DNA of 64,000 bases from Lewinellaceae bacterium SD302. GTDB taxonomy: Bacteria > Bacteroidota > Bacteroidia > Chitinophagales > Saprospiraceae. Positions 42,674 through 51,398 of the stretch are shown in pieces. Where the stretch lies: assembly GCA_002591745.1 (NCBI GenBank), contig PDLQ01000021.1:39054-103053 (forward strand), given 5' to 3'. The translations under genes were made by a program, and so were the position numbers. The stretch's first letter is position 1; the number at the start of each line of letters is the position of its first letter. The notes beneath the pieces are model-generated. The model did no database searches, was not told the DNA's origin, and was given only the letters and a program-made list of their open reading frames with translations.

Positions 42674-44197
42674 ATGCTACTCATTGAGAAGGTGATCAAA
42701 TTACTGGATGATACCCACTACGCGTTATTCTACGAACACGTACGTACCCTTAGTAAGCGCTCCTACTATCCGCTGGTGTTGCTTGACGTCGTTGAACGGG
42801 AAACGCTCGAAGGTCTTCCTTCCGAACGAATGTTTTTTGAAGTTTACGGTGAGGAGGCTGCCGGTCAGAAAGATCTCCAGAAACTGTTCTCTCTGGGCCA
42901 TTACACTTTTCGCCTCACGGGCTTTTTGAGTCGTAACTATCCGAATTACCTGGGCTGGAACATCTCTCGTATTCAGCAACGCATCAATGAGGGGGAACTG
43001 GACCGTGGGCGCCAAATTGCTGAAATGCTCCTTGAAGTGGCCACCCGAATCGGCGACCTGTCCAACGAGCGTGCCGTATTGGGTATTCTGGCCCAGGACC
43101 TGGTGCACCGCCAGGCCTTTACTGAGGCCCGCCAGTATTACGACCGGATCGGAACCACCCTCGAACGCCAGCGCCAACTCAATGAACTGAACGTCCTCTG
43201 TTACACCCAGGGCTTCGATAGCAGTGTCAAATTATCCTCAGAAGAATTGGACGAGAGACTAGCCCAACTTAATCCTTACGTTGACAGCGGATCCATCGGC
43301 GTACAGTTACTGGCCCGCCTGGAAAGAGTTCATTTGCTCCACGTTGGCCGCGATGCCCGCTTCTTTTCCGCTTCCACACTGACTGAATTGGACGGGATCA
43401 GGGAAGAACTGCAACGCAACGAATACGTAGTCCTCCCTTTTCTTCAGAATCTGCGGTCTAAACTGGATTTCTTACGCCTACGCTATTCCATGCGGCAGGA
43501 TTCCGAGGAAACCGTCCTGCGCGCCGCCGAGAACCTGAGTGAAGACGCCGCCCAGGAACTTTTCTGGAACAGTTACGTCAATCTTCCCGAACTTTCTTCC
43601 ATCGCCGTGCAAACCAGCTATCTGGTCAGCAATTATTTCTACAGCTACCGCCACGATGCAGAAGATTTTATTCCGGCGGAAACCAGTACTAAAATCACCG
43701 AACTTACCCGGCGCTGCGAGCAGATTCTGGCCAACCCCCTGCTGGAAGAAAATTATGTGATTCCTTTTATTAACCTTACGACCATCTACGGCGGTTTGTT
43801 ATTGCTCGGCGATGAGGCATCCCGCAAAAAATGCATTCACGTTCTGGAAGTCATGTTGATGAACTATCAACAAATCGCATTCCACGCCTACCTCGACCCG
43901 GTTTTTGCCACTTTGGTCATGGCCCACTTCAGCCTCAATGAAGCGGAGGGTGTAGAGAAGAATTACCGGCGTTTCAAAAAAAGCAGCAAGGGTAAAAATG
44001 TGAATTACGAAAACACGATGTCTCTGGAGGCCTACTATTTCATCACCAAATATCGCGAAACGGGTCGAGCCGGTTACGTCAAAAAACTGTCGCGTTTGTT
44101 AGAGGAGGCTTCTGCAAGACCATCTTTGGCGAAAACCATTCAGGGTTTCACTAAAGTTTGTCAGTATTTCGAAATCCCAATCGAACCTTTTGAGTGA
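42674..44197 (+). CDS. Helical-repeat (TPR-like) protein of unknown function
   Basis: 507 residues from the ATG at 42674 (MLLIEKVIKLLDDTHYALFYEHV). A GTG at 42584 would add 30 residues, but that stretch starts right at the terminator of the previous gene, is AT-rich and contains promoter-like boxes. The protein is almost fully alpha-helical with pairs such as ERAVLGILAQDLVHRQAFTEARQYYDRIGTTLERQ and EASRKKCIHVLEVMLMNYQQIAFHAYLDPVFATLVMAHFSLNEAEG. It has no signal peptide, membrane segment or DNA-binding motif. Probably a cytoplasmic scaffold. I do not recognise a family. Confidence 0.8.
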   Translation: MLLIEKVIKLLDDTHYALFYEHVRTLSKRSYYPLVLLDVVERETLEGLPSERMFFEVYGEEAAGQKDLQKLFSLGHYTFRLTGFLSRNYPNYLGWNISRIQQRINEGELDRGRQIAEMLLEVATRIGDLSNERAVLGILAQDLVHRQAFTEARQYYDRIGTTLERQRQLNELNVLCYTQGFDSSVKLSSEELDERLAQLNPYVDSGSIGVQLLARLERVHLLHVGRDARFFSASTLTELDGIREELQRNEYVVLPFLQNLRSKLDFLRLRYSMRQDSEETVLRAAENLSEDAAQELFWNSYVNLPELSSIAVQTSYLVSNYFYSYRHDAEDFIPAETSTKITELTRRCEQILANPLLEENYVIPFINLTTIYGGLLLLGDEASRKKCIHVLEVMLMNYQQIAFHAYLDPVFATLVMAHFSLNEAEGVEKNYRRFKKSSKGKNVNYENTMSLEAYYFITKYRETGRAGYVKKLSRLLEEASARPSLAKTIQGFTKVCQYFEIPIEPFE

Positions 44198-44276
44198 AAA
44201 TTTCGTATCTAGTGACGATTTGCGAGTGTTTTTGATGTACAACAACCTGATTCCTCATATATAAAATTTACGCTCT

Positions 44277-44300
44277 TTCTGACTGGCAAAGTAGCAGTGC
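44277..44300 (+). repeat. Dispersed AAAGTAGCA repeat
   Basis: Core at 44288-44296 (TTTCTGACTGGC, core, GTGCTAC), between two plus-strand genes, 69 bp before the next ATG. Confidence 0.85.
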
Positions 44301-44364
44301 TACTGTACAATCTGTAGAATATCTACCGGATTTTCCGATTATCAATCCAGCAATTAAATACCTA

Positions 44365-45168
44365 ATGGACAGATTACTTACTACCATAATATCCTGTCTC
44401 TGCGCGGGTTTCATTTTCGGTCAGGCCGCCATGATCAACGAGATCAACCACGTGGCCAACGACCCAAATGGGCACGGTATCGAAGTGGTCGCTGCCGCCG
44501 GAGAAGACCTCACCGGCTGGACACTCCTGATCTACACGGCCGATGGTCTGCTCGACCAGCTCATCGACCTCAGTAATGCCGTGGTTCCAAACCAGAGTAA
44601 TGGACACGGCACCATTTGGTACGATGTCGTTCAAAACGACGGCGGTAACGGAGCAGCTCTGGTAGACCCGACTGGCGGTGTCACCCAATTCCTGAGCTAT
44701 GGCACCAATACAATCGTGGCAGCCACCAATGGTGCTGCCGCTGGAAATACGGCCGTACCAATGATTAGTCTCACCGGTATCCTGGCCCAAACGGGAAGCA
44801 GTTATAATCTAGGGGGCTTCAGTTGGGTAACGACGGCAACCTCCAGCCCAGGCTCAATCAATACCGATCAGATTTTTATGCTGCTAATGGAATCAGATGA
44901 AACCGTTGTAGACATCAAAGCTCCCGGGAAAGCAAGCGTTTATCCCAATCCTTTCGTGGATACCATCAATGTTCGTTTCGAGCCCGCTACGGGCAGTTTG
45001 GGGGCACTGAGCCTTTTCGATGCCAATGGTCGTCGCTGTCAGGTACAGACTATACCGGTTGGCGCTATTTCTGCTACGGTAAAGTTGAAAAAAGATCTCC
45101 CGGCGGGCACTTACATCCTACGACTCGATACCGAACGCGAAAGCTGGTCTAAGGTGATTACTCATTAG
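44365..45168 (+). CDS. Secreted lamin-tail-like domain protein with T9SS sorting domain
   Basis: 267 residues. Signal peptide to FIFGQ. AAMINEINHVANDPNGHGIEVVAAAGEDLTGWTLLIYTADG has the pattern of a lamin-tail (LTD) beta-sandwich (INE...-G-x-E-V/I-x-N...-L-x-G-W-x-L). The C-terminus has SVYPNPFVDTINV and DLPAGTYILRL, a type IX sorting domain. Such proteins are often small surface or matrix components; no enzyme motif is seen. A good terminator follows. Confidence 0.82.
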   Translation: MDRLLTTIISCLCAGFIFGQAAMINEINHVANDPNGHGIEVVAAAGEDLTGWTLLIYTADGLLDQLIDLSNAVVPNQSNGHGTIWYDVVQNDGGNGAALVDPTGGVTQFLSYGTNTIVAATNGAAAGNTAVPMISLTGILAQTGSSYNLGGFSWVTTATSSPGSINTDQIFMLLMESDETVVDIKAPGKASVYPNPFVDTINVRFEPATGSLGALSLFDANGRRCQVQTIPVGAISATVKLKKDLPAGTYILRLDTERESWSKVITH

Positions 45169-45201
45169 ACATCTGAAACACCCTTTGCACTAAATATAAG
45201 A

Positions 45202-45235
45202 GTCCCTTCAAATTGCTAATTTGAGGGGATTTTTG
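45202..45235 (+). terminator. Rho-independent terminator
   Basis: TCCCTTCAAATT pairs with AATTTGAGGGGA (one G-T pair) around GCT, followed by TTTTTG, 34 bp after the stop of the LTD protein gene. Confidence 0.85.
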
Positions 45236-45252
45236 CTTTCAAGCTAGCCTAA

Positions 45253-48200
45253 ATGATGAGATATAACCTTCTGATGGTTCTGTTGTCGGGCCTGTCACTC
45301 CTGGCTGCCCAGACTGAAACGGACGCCCGATTACATTTGGCGAAATACGCCAGTGATCATCAATTACCCTTAGTCGAATTCTCCTTGTCTTCCACCAATC
45401 GGGAAAGTAAAACCGGAATCACCCACTTCTATTTTCGCCAGACCGAACAAGGCTATCCGGTTCGGGGTGGCCATGCCAGTGTCCACTTTGCAGCCGATGG
45501 AGTATTACTTCATATAACCCATAAGGTAAGAGCCTCTGAAACTCCGGCAACTACTGTAAGTCTGGACATCACCGAAGCGACAGCCCGTGAGCGGGTAAAA
45601 TCAATTTACCCTGGCAGTAAAGTCCGCTACAGCGAAGGAATCGAATGGGTCGCAGACGAGTCGGGGCGATTAATTCTATGCCGGATGGTTAGCGGCCAAA
45701 GTGAGCAAGGAGATCATTTCGTAGTGGCCATAGATGCCAAATCCGGAGCTATTCTGGATAATCATTCAAGAGCCTTGTATTGCCACGGCACAGATTTTGC
45801 AGCTTACGAGCACGGATTGATTAGCGAGGCACTTCCCCGTTCGCCCGCACCCAAAGTCACTGAAGAAACGGTCTTCTCCGGACAATACAATGTCTTTGCT
45901 TTACCCAGCGAATCTCCCTTGACGTCGGTCCGGCAACTGCAAACCGCCAATCAGTTAGTTGATCCCATTGCCTCACCTTTCGGCTGGCACGATACCGATG
46001 GGAATGCGGCTACTTCTGAGTTTGTCTACACCAAAGGCAATAATACTTACGCATACTACGCCACCCCTCCCGTCAGCAATCCGCCCGCGATACCGATCCT
46101 GCGAGAACCCGGTACCAATAACTACCTGAGCGGAAATGTACCATGGCCGGCCGGCAATACACTAAATTTCAATTACAACAATAATATCGACCAGGCCGTC
46201 GGTTCCACATTTATCGAAGACGCAGTGACCAATCTTTTCGTAACCGTCAATCAGGCCCACGATATTTTTTATCGCTATGGTTTTGACGAGGCCGCTGGCA
46301 ACTTCCAGACGGTTAATCATAGTGGAGTAGGCACTGGCAACGATGCCGTACTTGCCCGTGCTCAGGACGGTGGAGGCGTTAACCAGGCCAGCTTTTCCAC
46401 TCCTCCGGAAGGAATGCCGCCCAGTATGCGTATGCATCTCTGGTCCACCAACCAGCCCAACAGTGCCCGCGATGGCTCTTTTGAAAATTCCATCATTGTC
46501 CACGAATATGGACACGGAGTGGCTGCCCGTCTGGTGCAGGGGCCATTCAACGTGGACTGTCTTTTCAACTTCGAGCAGGGAGGTGAAGGTTGGAGCGATT
46601 TCTTCGGCCTCATGCTCACTCAAGTCGACTACAATGGCAATGGGCAGATCGACCGTAATGTTCTCGGCGAAGGAACCCGCGGGCTTGGCCATTTCGCCCT
46701 TAATCAATCTACCCAGGAAAGTGGTCTGAGGCCACGCCATTATACCGGCAACATGGACCCCTTGGCGGGCATCCATAACGAATACACCTATGCCGATCTG
46801 CCCGCGCTGGGCTTTCCCCACGGTACCGGCTTTCTGTGGGGTACTATCCTTTGGGATATCAACCTGGACTTCATGGATCTTTTTGGTTTCGAGCCAGACC
46901 TTTCCAATGTTTCAGCAAACGCCGGTAACGTACGTGCTATGCAGCTTGTCGTCGAAGGGCTGAAAATGACTCCCTGCAATCCCACATTTGTCGATATGCG
47001 CGACGCCATTCTGGCCGCCGACATCGCCCTTTACGGGGGCATTCATCATTCCTTGCTATGGAAGGTATTTGCCCGCCGTGGATTAGGTGTCTCGGCCTCT
47101 CCCGGAGGAAATGCAGCTTTTGATCGACCAGAATTACGCGTACTCGTCAATTCCTCCACTCCGGAATTGAACGTAGGTGATCAGATGAACTACAACCTTA
47201 CCGTAGCCAACGGAAGTGCCGGCGGACTACAAGCCGGACCCCTGGTAGATTTTCTTGACCCAGGTCTGGCATTTATTTCTGCCCCCGGCGGGGATCATCA
47301 GAATGGAGTAGTGACTTTTAACGATCTGGGGATAATCCCCGGAGGAAATGCAGTGGAGCGCAACATCACTGTCCAGTACCAATCCACCGAATCCACCGAA
47401 GTATTAATCGATCTTCCAGTGGAGACTAACGATCTGAGCAACTTCGTGCCGGCCGGTAGCTGGATTCCCGTAAGCGATTTTCCGAACCCCGCCAGCGGCT
47501 CTACTCAAAGCTGGTTTCACCCTGCGCTCGGCATTCCCGTGGAAAGCAGTTTGCTTTTCTCTCTCAACTTGCCCGCTGGCACGAATAATCACCTCTCGTT
47601 CTTTCATGATTTTGACCTGGAACTGGGCCTGGACGGCGGTGTCCTGGAAATCCTGCAAGGAACCGAGTGGGTTGACCTGGATTCACGTATCCTGACCAAC
47701 GGCTACCGTTACGTCATTAGAGACGAGTTGATCACTCCCGTCGGCATTCCAGTCCCCTTCACCACCCTTAGTCGCCGCAGAGCCTGGAGCGGAAGTAGCA
47801 ACGGCTACCAGCGCTGCGTGGTCGACCTGAGCGAATTTAGCGGCACCAACGTTACACTACGGTTCAGGTTCGCCAGTAACAATGGGAATAACGTCAGTAA
47901 TTGCGACGCTCAACCAGGAGGCTGCGACGGTTGGTTTATTGATGACATACAACTCCTCGACTTGGTCCACGTGCAAAATCAGGCTTGTATCAATCAGGCC
48001 AATCCACCGGTTTGCGGCGACGACGGGCGCCTCGGCGTCATCATCTGGCCCGGTCAGGTCTTGCCCTTGGTCGACCTCGACTTGCAATTGCGATCTGCTA
48101 CTGAGTATTTCGAACTTAGCTGGAATAGGGCCTCTGCACCGCCCGATTTAAAATTTCGCCTGCAACGAAGTTATGACACCGAAGAAGGCTTTCGGGACCT

Positions 48201-48585
48201 GGCGTTCATAGATGGACGTTTCCGTTACCAAGATCATCAGGTAGAGAAGAACAGAGATTACTATTATCGCCTTTACGCCGAAGACGAATCCGAGGTGGCC
48301 TATTATTCCCGTATCGTTCACGGAAGGCTCGGAGAACTGGAGGAGTTGCGCATTTATCCCAACCCGGGGAAAGGTGTATTTACCGTCACTTGGTCGGACG
48401 TAGGACTTGGTCAGGCTGACCTGTCGGTAAGTTCATTGACGGGCAATATTCTGGCCGAGCAAACTATAGACGTTGTGGCGGGAAGAATATCCGCTGACCT
48501 TTCAGACTATCCAGCCGGTACCTATCTGTTGCGTCTGCAATTACCCGGTGGCTTATCCACCAGAAAAATTATTGTGACTGAATAA
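45253..48585 (+). CDS. Fungalysin-type (M36) secreted metalloprotease with T9SS tail
   Basis: 1110 residues. Signal peptide (to LLAAQ), an FTP/PepSY-type propeptide (~30-190; FYFRQTEQGYPVRGGHASVHF), then the M36 domain with the zinc site HEYGH (His417, Glu418, His421) and the third ligand region GGEGWSDFFG. A DUF11-like domain follows (~630-715; LNVGDQMNYNLTVANG), then a MAM/jelly-roll-like domain (NNVSNCDAQPGGCDGWFIDDIQL) and the sorting domain (RIYPNPGKGVFTV). It should digest extracellular protein. A second fungalysin (51399-54533, minus) shares the layout, so the two are paralogues. Confidence 0.94.
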   Translation: MMRYNLLMVLLSGLSLLAAQTETDARLHLAKYASDHQLPLVEFSLSSTNRESKTGITHFYFRQTEQGYPVRGGHASVHFAADGVLLHITHKVRASETPATTVSLDITEATARERVKSIYPGSKVRYSEGIEWVADESGRLILCRMVSGQSEQGDHFVVAIDAKSGAILDNHSRALYCHGTDFAAYEHGLISEALPRSPAPKVTEETVFSGQYNVFALPSESPLTSVRQLQTANQLVDPIASPFGWHDTDGNAATSEFVYTKGNNTYAYYATPPVSNPPAIPILREPGTNNYLSGNVPWPAGNTLNFNYNNNIDQAVGSTFIEDAVTNLFVTVNQAHDIFYRYGFDEAAGNFQTVNHSGVGTGNDAVLARAQDGGGVNQASFSTPPEGMPPSMRMHLWSTNQPNSARDGSFENSIIVHEYGHGVAARLVQGPFNVDCLFNFEQGGEGWSDFFGLMLTQVDYNGNGQIDRNVLGEGTRGLGHFALNQSTQESGLRPRHYTGNMDPLAGIHNEYTYADLPALGFPHGTGFLWGTILWDINLDFMDLFGFEPDLSNVSANAGNVRAMQLVVEGLKMTPCNPTFVDMRDAILAADIALYGGIHHSLLWKVFARRGLGVSASPGGNAAFDRPELRVLVNSSTPELNVGDQMNYNLTVANGSAGGLQAGPLVDFLDPGLAFISAPGGDHQNGVVTFNDLGIIPGGNAVERNITVQYQSTESTEVLIDLPVETNDLSNFVPAGSWIPVSDFPNPASGSTQSWFHPALGIPVESSLLFSLNLPAGTNNHLSFFHDFDLELGLDGGVLEILQGTEWVDLDSRILTNGYRYVIRDELITPVGIPVPFTTLSRRRAWSGSSNGYQRCVVDLSEFSGTNVTLRFRFASNNGNNVSNCDAQPGGCDGWFIDDIQLLDLVHVQNQACINQANPPVCGDDGRLGVIIWPGQVLPLVDLDLQLRSATEYFELSWNRASAPPDLKFRLQRSYDTEEGFRDLAFIDGRFRYQDHQVEKNRDYYYRLYAEDESEVAYYSRIVHGRLGELEELRIYPNPGKGVFTVTWSDVGLGQADLSVSSLTGNILAEQTIDVVAGRISADLSDYPAGTYLLRLQLPGGLSTRKIIVTE

Positions 48586-48589
48586 AGAA

Positions 48590-48614
48590 AGGCCGACTCC
48601 TTTGGAGTCGGCCT
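48590..48614. terminator. Hairpin after the first fungalysin gene
   Basis: AGGCCGACTCC pairs with GGAGTCGGCCT around TTT, 4 bp after the stop. No T-run follows (CTAATC), so termination is likely but not certain. Confidence 0.7.
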
Positions 48615-48691
48615 CTAATCACACTGTCATGAAAATACTGTAATAAAATGTCAAACGAAAACAATTACGAAAGAGTAGTTTAGAAGTTTGG

Positions 48692-51298
48692 TTATTGACG
48701 GATCAGTCTCGCCTGCGAGTATTCACCGCTTTCGCCGTGCTGGATTCTGACCAGATAAATGCCGGGACTAAACGCACTCGCGTCCATCCCCAGGGAATTG
48801 TAACCCTGGCTCGTCACTATTGCCCGTCGGTAAATCTCCTGACCAGCCATATTGACGATACTTACGATAGCTGAGCCGCCAGCGGTTTCATTCCAGCTCA
48901 ATAAGCTTTGGCTTTGCGTTACGTTGGGAGCCAGCAACATCGATGTGGAAGCAGAGCGATTTCCCTGACCACTAAGCTGATCGGGGACGTTACCGTTACC
49001 CAAACTACCTAGCGTCAAACCGTTCACTACCTCAGGGAATCCATTTATGGTAGCGGAGAAAATATGGTCATCACCATAGGCACTCTGAGTTGTCATATAG
49101 GTGGTTGCGCTTCCTTGATTAGCCGGTTCGGCACTACCAGCAAAAGTAATTACGCGCAGATCAGTGGCGTCCAGTCCCTGATTGTTGAACCATTCCCATC
49201 CATTGATTTCACCGTTGCCATAATAGAGTTGTACGTGCAGGTTTCCGGCTCCAGGGTGCTCTGGCAGAAACTGGATCGTCTTGCTTACAGTGGTACCGTT
49301 CATCCAGCTGTTGTTGGCCGTTCCACCGGCATTATCCACTACTACCTCGGTACAGCCAAAGCTGTGATCGCTGTTGTTCTCCACCGCCATGATCAGGCCG
49401 CCGGAGCCGGGCACGCTGTAGTAAACGGTTGCGTTGGGACCCAGGAAGGCTTCGGCCGGATTTTCCTGATTACGTACCGTTTGTACGTGACCCTGAGGTA
49501 TGACATCAGCGTTCTCTATGGTCAGGCTAAGTTGGTCGGCACCTTCCAGCACGGCTGCATGCTCACCGTTACTCGGGAATGGCGTCAGGTTGAAATTGAT
49601 GGATTCAGCAGCTTCCACGTAAGCATCATCGTAGACCCTTACGGTAAAGGTCTGGCTGTTGGTCACATTGTTGAAGGTTACGGAAGAAGTAAGTAATTCA
49701 AAGTCTTCCTCCGCTCCGGAAGTAGCGGTTCCACTAAAACTGATCTCGGTTTCAACCGGGAAGCTGGGGTAAGGAGTAATTCCGATCTCGTAGGTCAGGT
49801 CAATATACTCACGGCAACCATCAGTGCTGTTGGTGTTTTCTTCTGCTAACAAAGTAGCAGTGCTGGATTTAAAGTACACCATTTTGGTCTCGCAAGGGTC
49901 GTAACTGCCTCCTACACTGCGGATATTACCCTGGCCAATGGGGTCTAGCCAGTCGAGTAAGCGACGACGAGGGTCCCCGGTCAATACGGGTTCATCATCG
50001 TTGGTCCAGGAGTAAGAAAGCTTTCCGTAGAGGCCCAGATCATTGGCTGGGTCGTCACAGTTCACGCTTCCTCCGCCAAACAACTGACCGATAATTAATC
50101 CATTCTCGCGGAATAGCGCCGAGCCGGAAGAACCACCTTCGGTCACGGAATGTCCGTTTTCGGTAGCTGACCAGAACAGACTCCAATAGTAGCCGTCTAC
50201 CTCGGGTACGACGTTGTGGGTGGAAATCTTCTTTACGTCACCGGCCGGATGATGAATACCAACACCGGTATTGCCCTGGTCTCCGGTAGCATCCCAGCCG
50301 TTGAAGTACACATCGTAGGCACCCCGTGGATTTTCGGCCAACTGGATGAGTGCGAAATCAGAACTCAGCAATGTATGGGTGCCGGTGGTCATCAGGCCGG
50401 CATTGGCCAGTACGGTTCCCCCGGTGGTCGTTTGTTCCGGAGCCGCGGACAGGGAGCCACATTCAGGCACTTCGTAGTTCCAGTAAAATACGTATCCGGA
50501 TACGTCGGGATTAGCCACCGCGTCTTGCACTACGCCACCGGCCAGGCAGTGATTGGCCGTCAGAAAGATCGGCTTACAATCGCTGGCCGTGGTGTTGACC
50601 AAGGTTCCGGTACAGAGATAAAGACCGTCCATGACCATACGAGCGACCCCCTTCTTTTCGTCTTGCCATTTGATGCCTTCGCTACAGTTGACGTCTACCT
50701 GGCAATCACCGGACATTTTTTCCGTGCCGGCCGCCTGTCCGCTCAAACTGCGGTAGCCATGGCCGATCTGGCTGATGCTGATCCTGCCTTCGCCTTTGAC
50801 GGCATCTGGCTCGTAATACTCCAGTGTGAGTTGTTCACCGTGTACCAGGGCTGAGGCAAATCGCCCGCTGGCTTTGTTATTTTCTTCGGTAAAAGCACCG
50901 AGTACTTGCTCACCGGTTTCTCCGTAGAGATACAGAGTAGCGCCTTTGGGTAAATAAAAATCGTTGTAGAGCAAGTTGATGTTTACTGCTTCCGGACAGA
51001 CGATAGTCAGTCTCCAGAGACGGTCTCCGTTAGAAAGTAACTCCCAATTGCCGGATTTATCCATGTCCAGACTTACTTCGTGGCCAAAGGCGAAACGCAG
51101 GGGCAGATTAGATTGCAGGTCGATCTCGTCTTCAGCCATCAAGGCCTCGCGGTCGATAGAAGGCGTAGTATATACGGGTACTCTTGCCGTAGTGGAAGTT
51201 TTATTCGAAAAGCTGTATGGAACGCCTCCTTTGCTTAACTGGGCCTGAACGGCAAATGGCAGGCAAGCCAGGAGGATGAAGAGTATAAATTTTTGCAC
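48692..51298 (-). CDS. Secreted S1 (trypsin/lysyl-endopeptidase-like) protease with Calx-beta domain and T9SS tail
   Basis: 868 residues with signal peptide (to FAVQAQ). Catalytic triad by motif: FLTANHCLAGG (His250), SSDFALIQL (Asp314) and GGSSGSALF (Ser391), the arrangement of lysyl-endopeptidase-like enzymes. Cys-rich SGDCQVDVNCSEG precedes it, as in that family. A Calx-beta domain (~500-590; FSGTATSGAEEDFELL ... YVEAAESINFNL) follows, and the C-terminus ends with a sorting-type domain (ETAGGSAIVSIVNMAGQEIY; FSPGIYLVRI) although the Y-P-N-P signature is replaced by MLLAPNVTQSQSLLSW. An AAAGTAGCA copy is embedded in the coding sequence at 49851 (encoding TATLLAEE). Confidence 0.92.
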   Translation of the reverse strand: MQKFILFILLACLPFAVQAQLSKGGVPYSFSNKTSTTARVPVYTTPSIDREALMAEDEIDLQSNLPLRFAFGHEVSLDMDKSGNWELLSNGDRLWRLTIVCPEAVNINLLYNDFYLPKGATLYLYGETGEQVLGAFTEENNKASGRFASALVHGEQLTLEYYEPDAVKGEGRISISQIGHGYRSLSGQAAGTEKMSGDCQVDVNCSEGIKWQDEKKGVARMVMDGLYLCTGTLVNTTASDCKPIFLTANHCLAGGVVQDAVANPDVSGYVFYWNYEVPECGSLSAAPEQTTTGGTVLANAGLMTTGTHTLLSSDFALIQLAENPRGAYDVYFNGWDATGDQGNTGVGIHHPAGDVKKISTHNVVPEVDGYYWSLFWSATENGHSVTEGGSSGSALFRENGLIIGQLFGGGSVNCDDPANDLGLYGKLSYSWTNDDEPVLTGDPRRRLLDWLDPIGQGNIRSVGGSYDPCETKMVYFKSSTATLLAEENTNSTDGCREYIDLTYEIGITPYPSFPVETEISFSGTATSGAEEDFELLTSSVTFNNVTNSQTFTVRVYDDAYVEAAESINFNLTPFPSNGEHAAVLEGADQLSLTIENADVIPQGHVQTVRNQENPAEAFLGPNATVYYSVPGSGGLIMAVENNSDHSFGCTEVVVDNAGGTANNSWMNGTTVSKTIQFLPEHPGAGNLHVQLYYGNGEINGWEWFNNQGLDATDLRVITFAGSAEPANQGSATTYMTTQSAYGDDHIFSATINGFPEVVNGLTLGSLGNGNVPDQLSGQGNRSASTSMLLAPNVTQSQSLLSWNETAGGSAIVSIVNMAGQEIYRRAIVTSQGYNSLGMDASAFSPGIYLVRIQHGESGEYSQARLIRQ
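49844..49864 (+). repeat. Dispersed AAAGTAGCA repeat inside a protease gene
   Basis: Core at 49851-49859, antisense to the S1 protease gene, in the linker between catalytic and Calx-beta domains. Shares 21 identical bases (GCTAAC, core, GTGCTG) with the intergenic copy at 36621. Confidence 0.8.
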
Positions 51299-51398
51299 GG
51301 TGCTGATGTTTTGGTTGTTTAAAAATGGAGCCGACCTCCGAAAGGGAAATCGGCCCCGGTATTACAGGAGTGATATGTTTGAACGTAGCTGGGTTAAA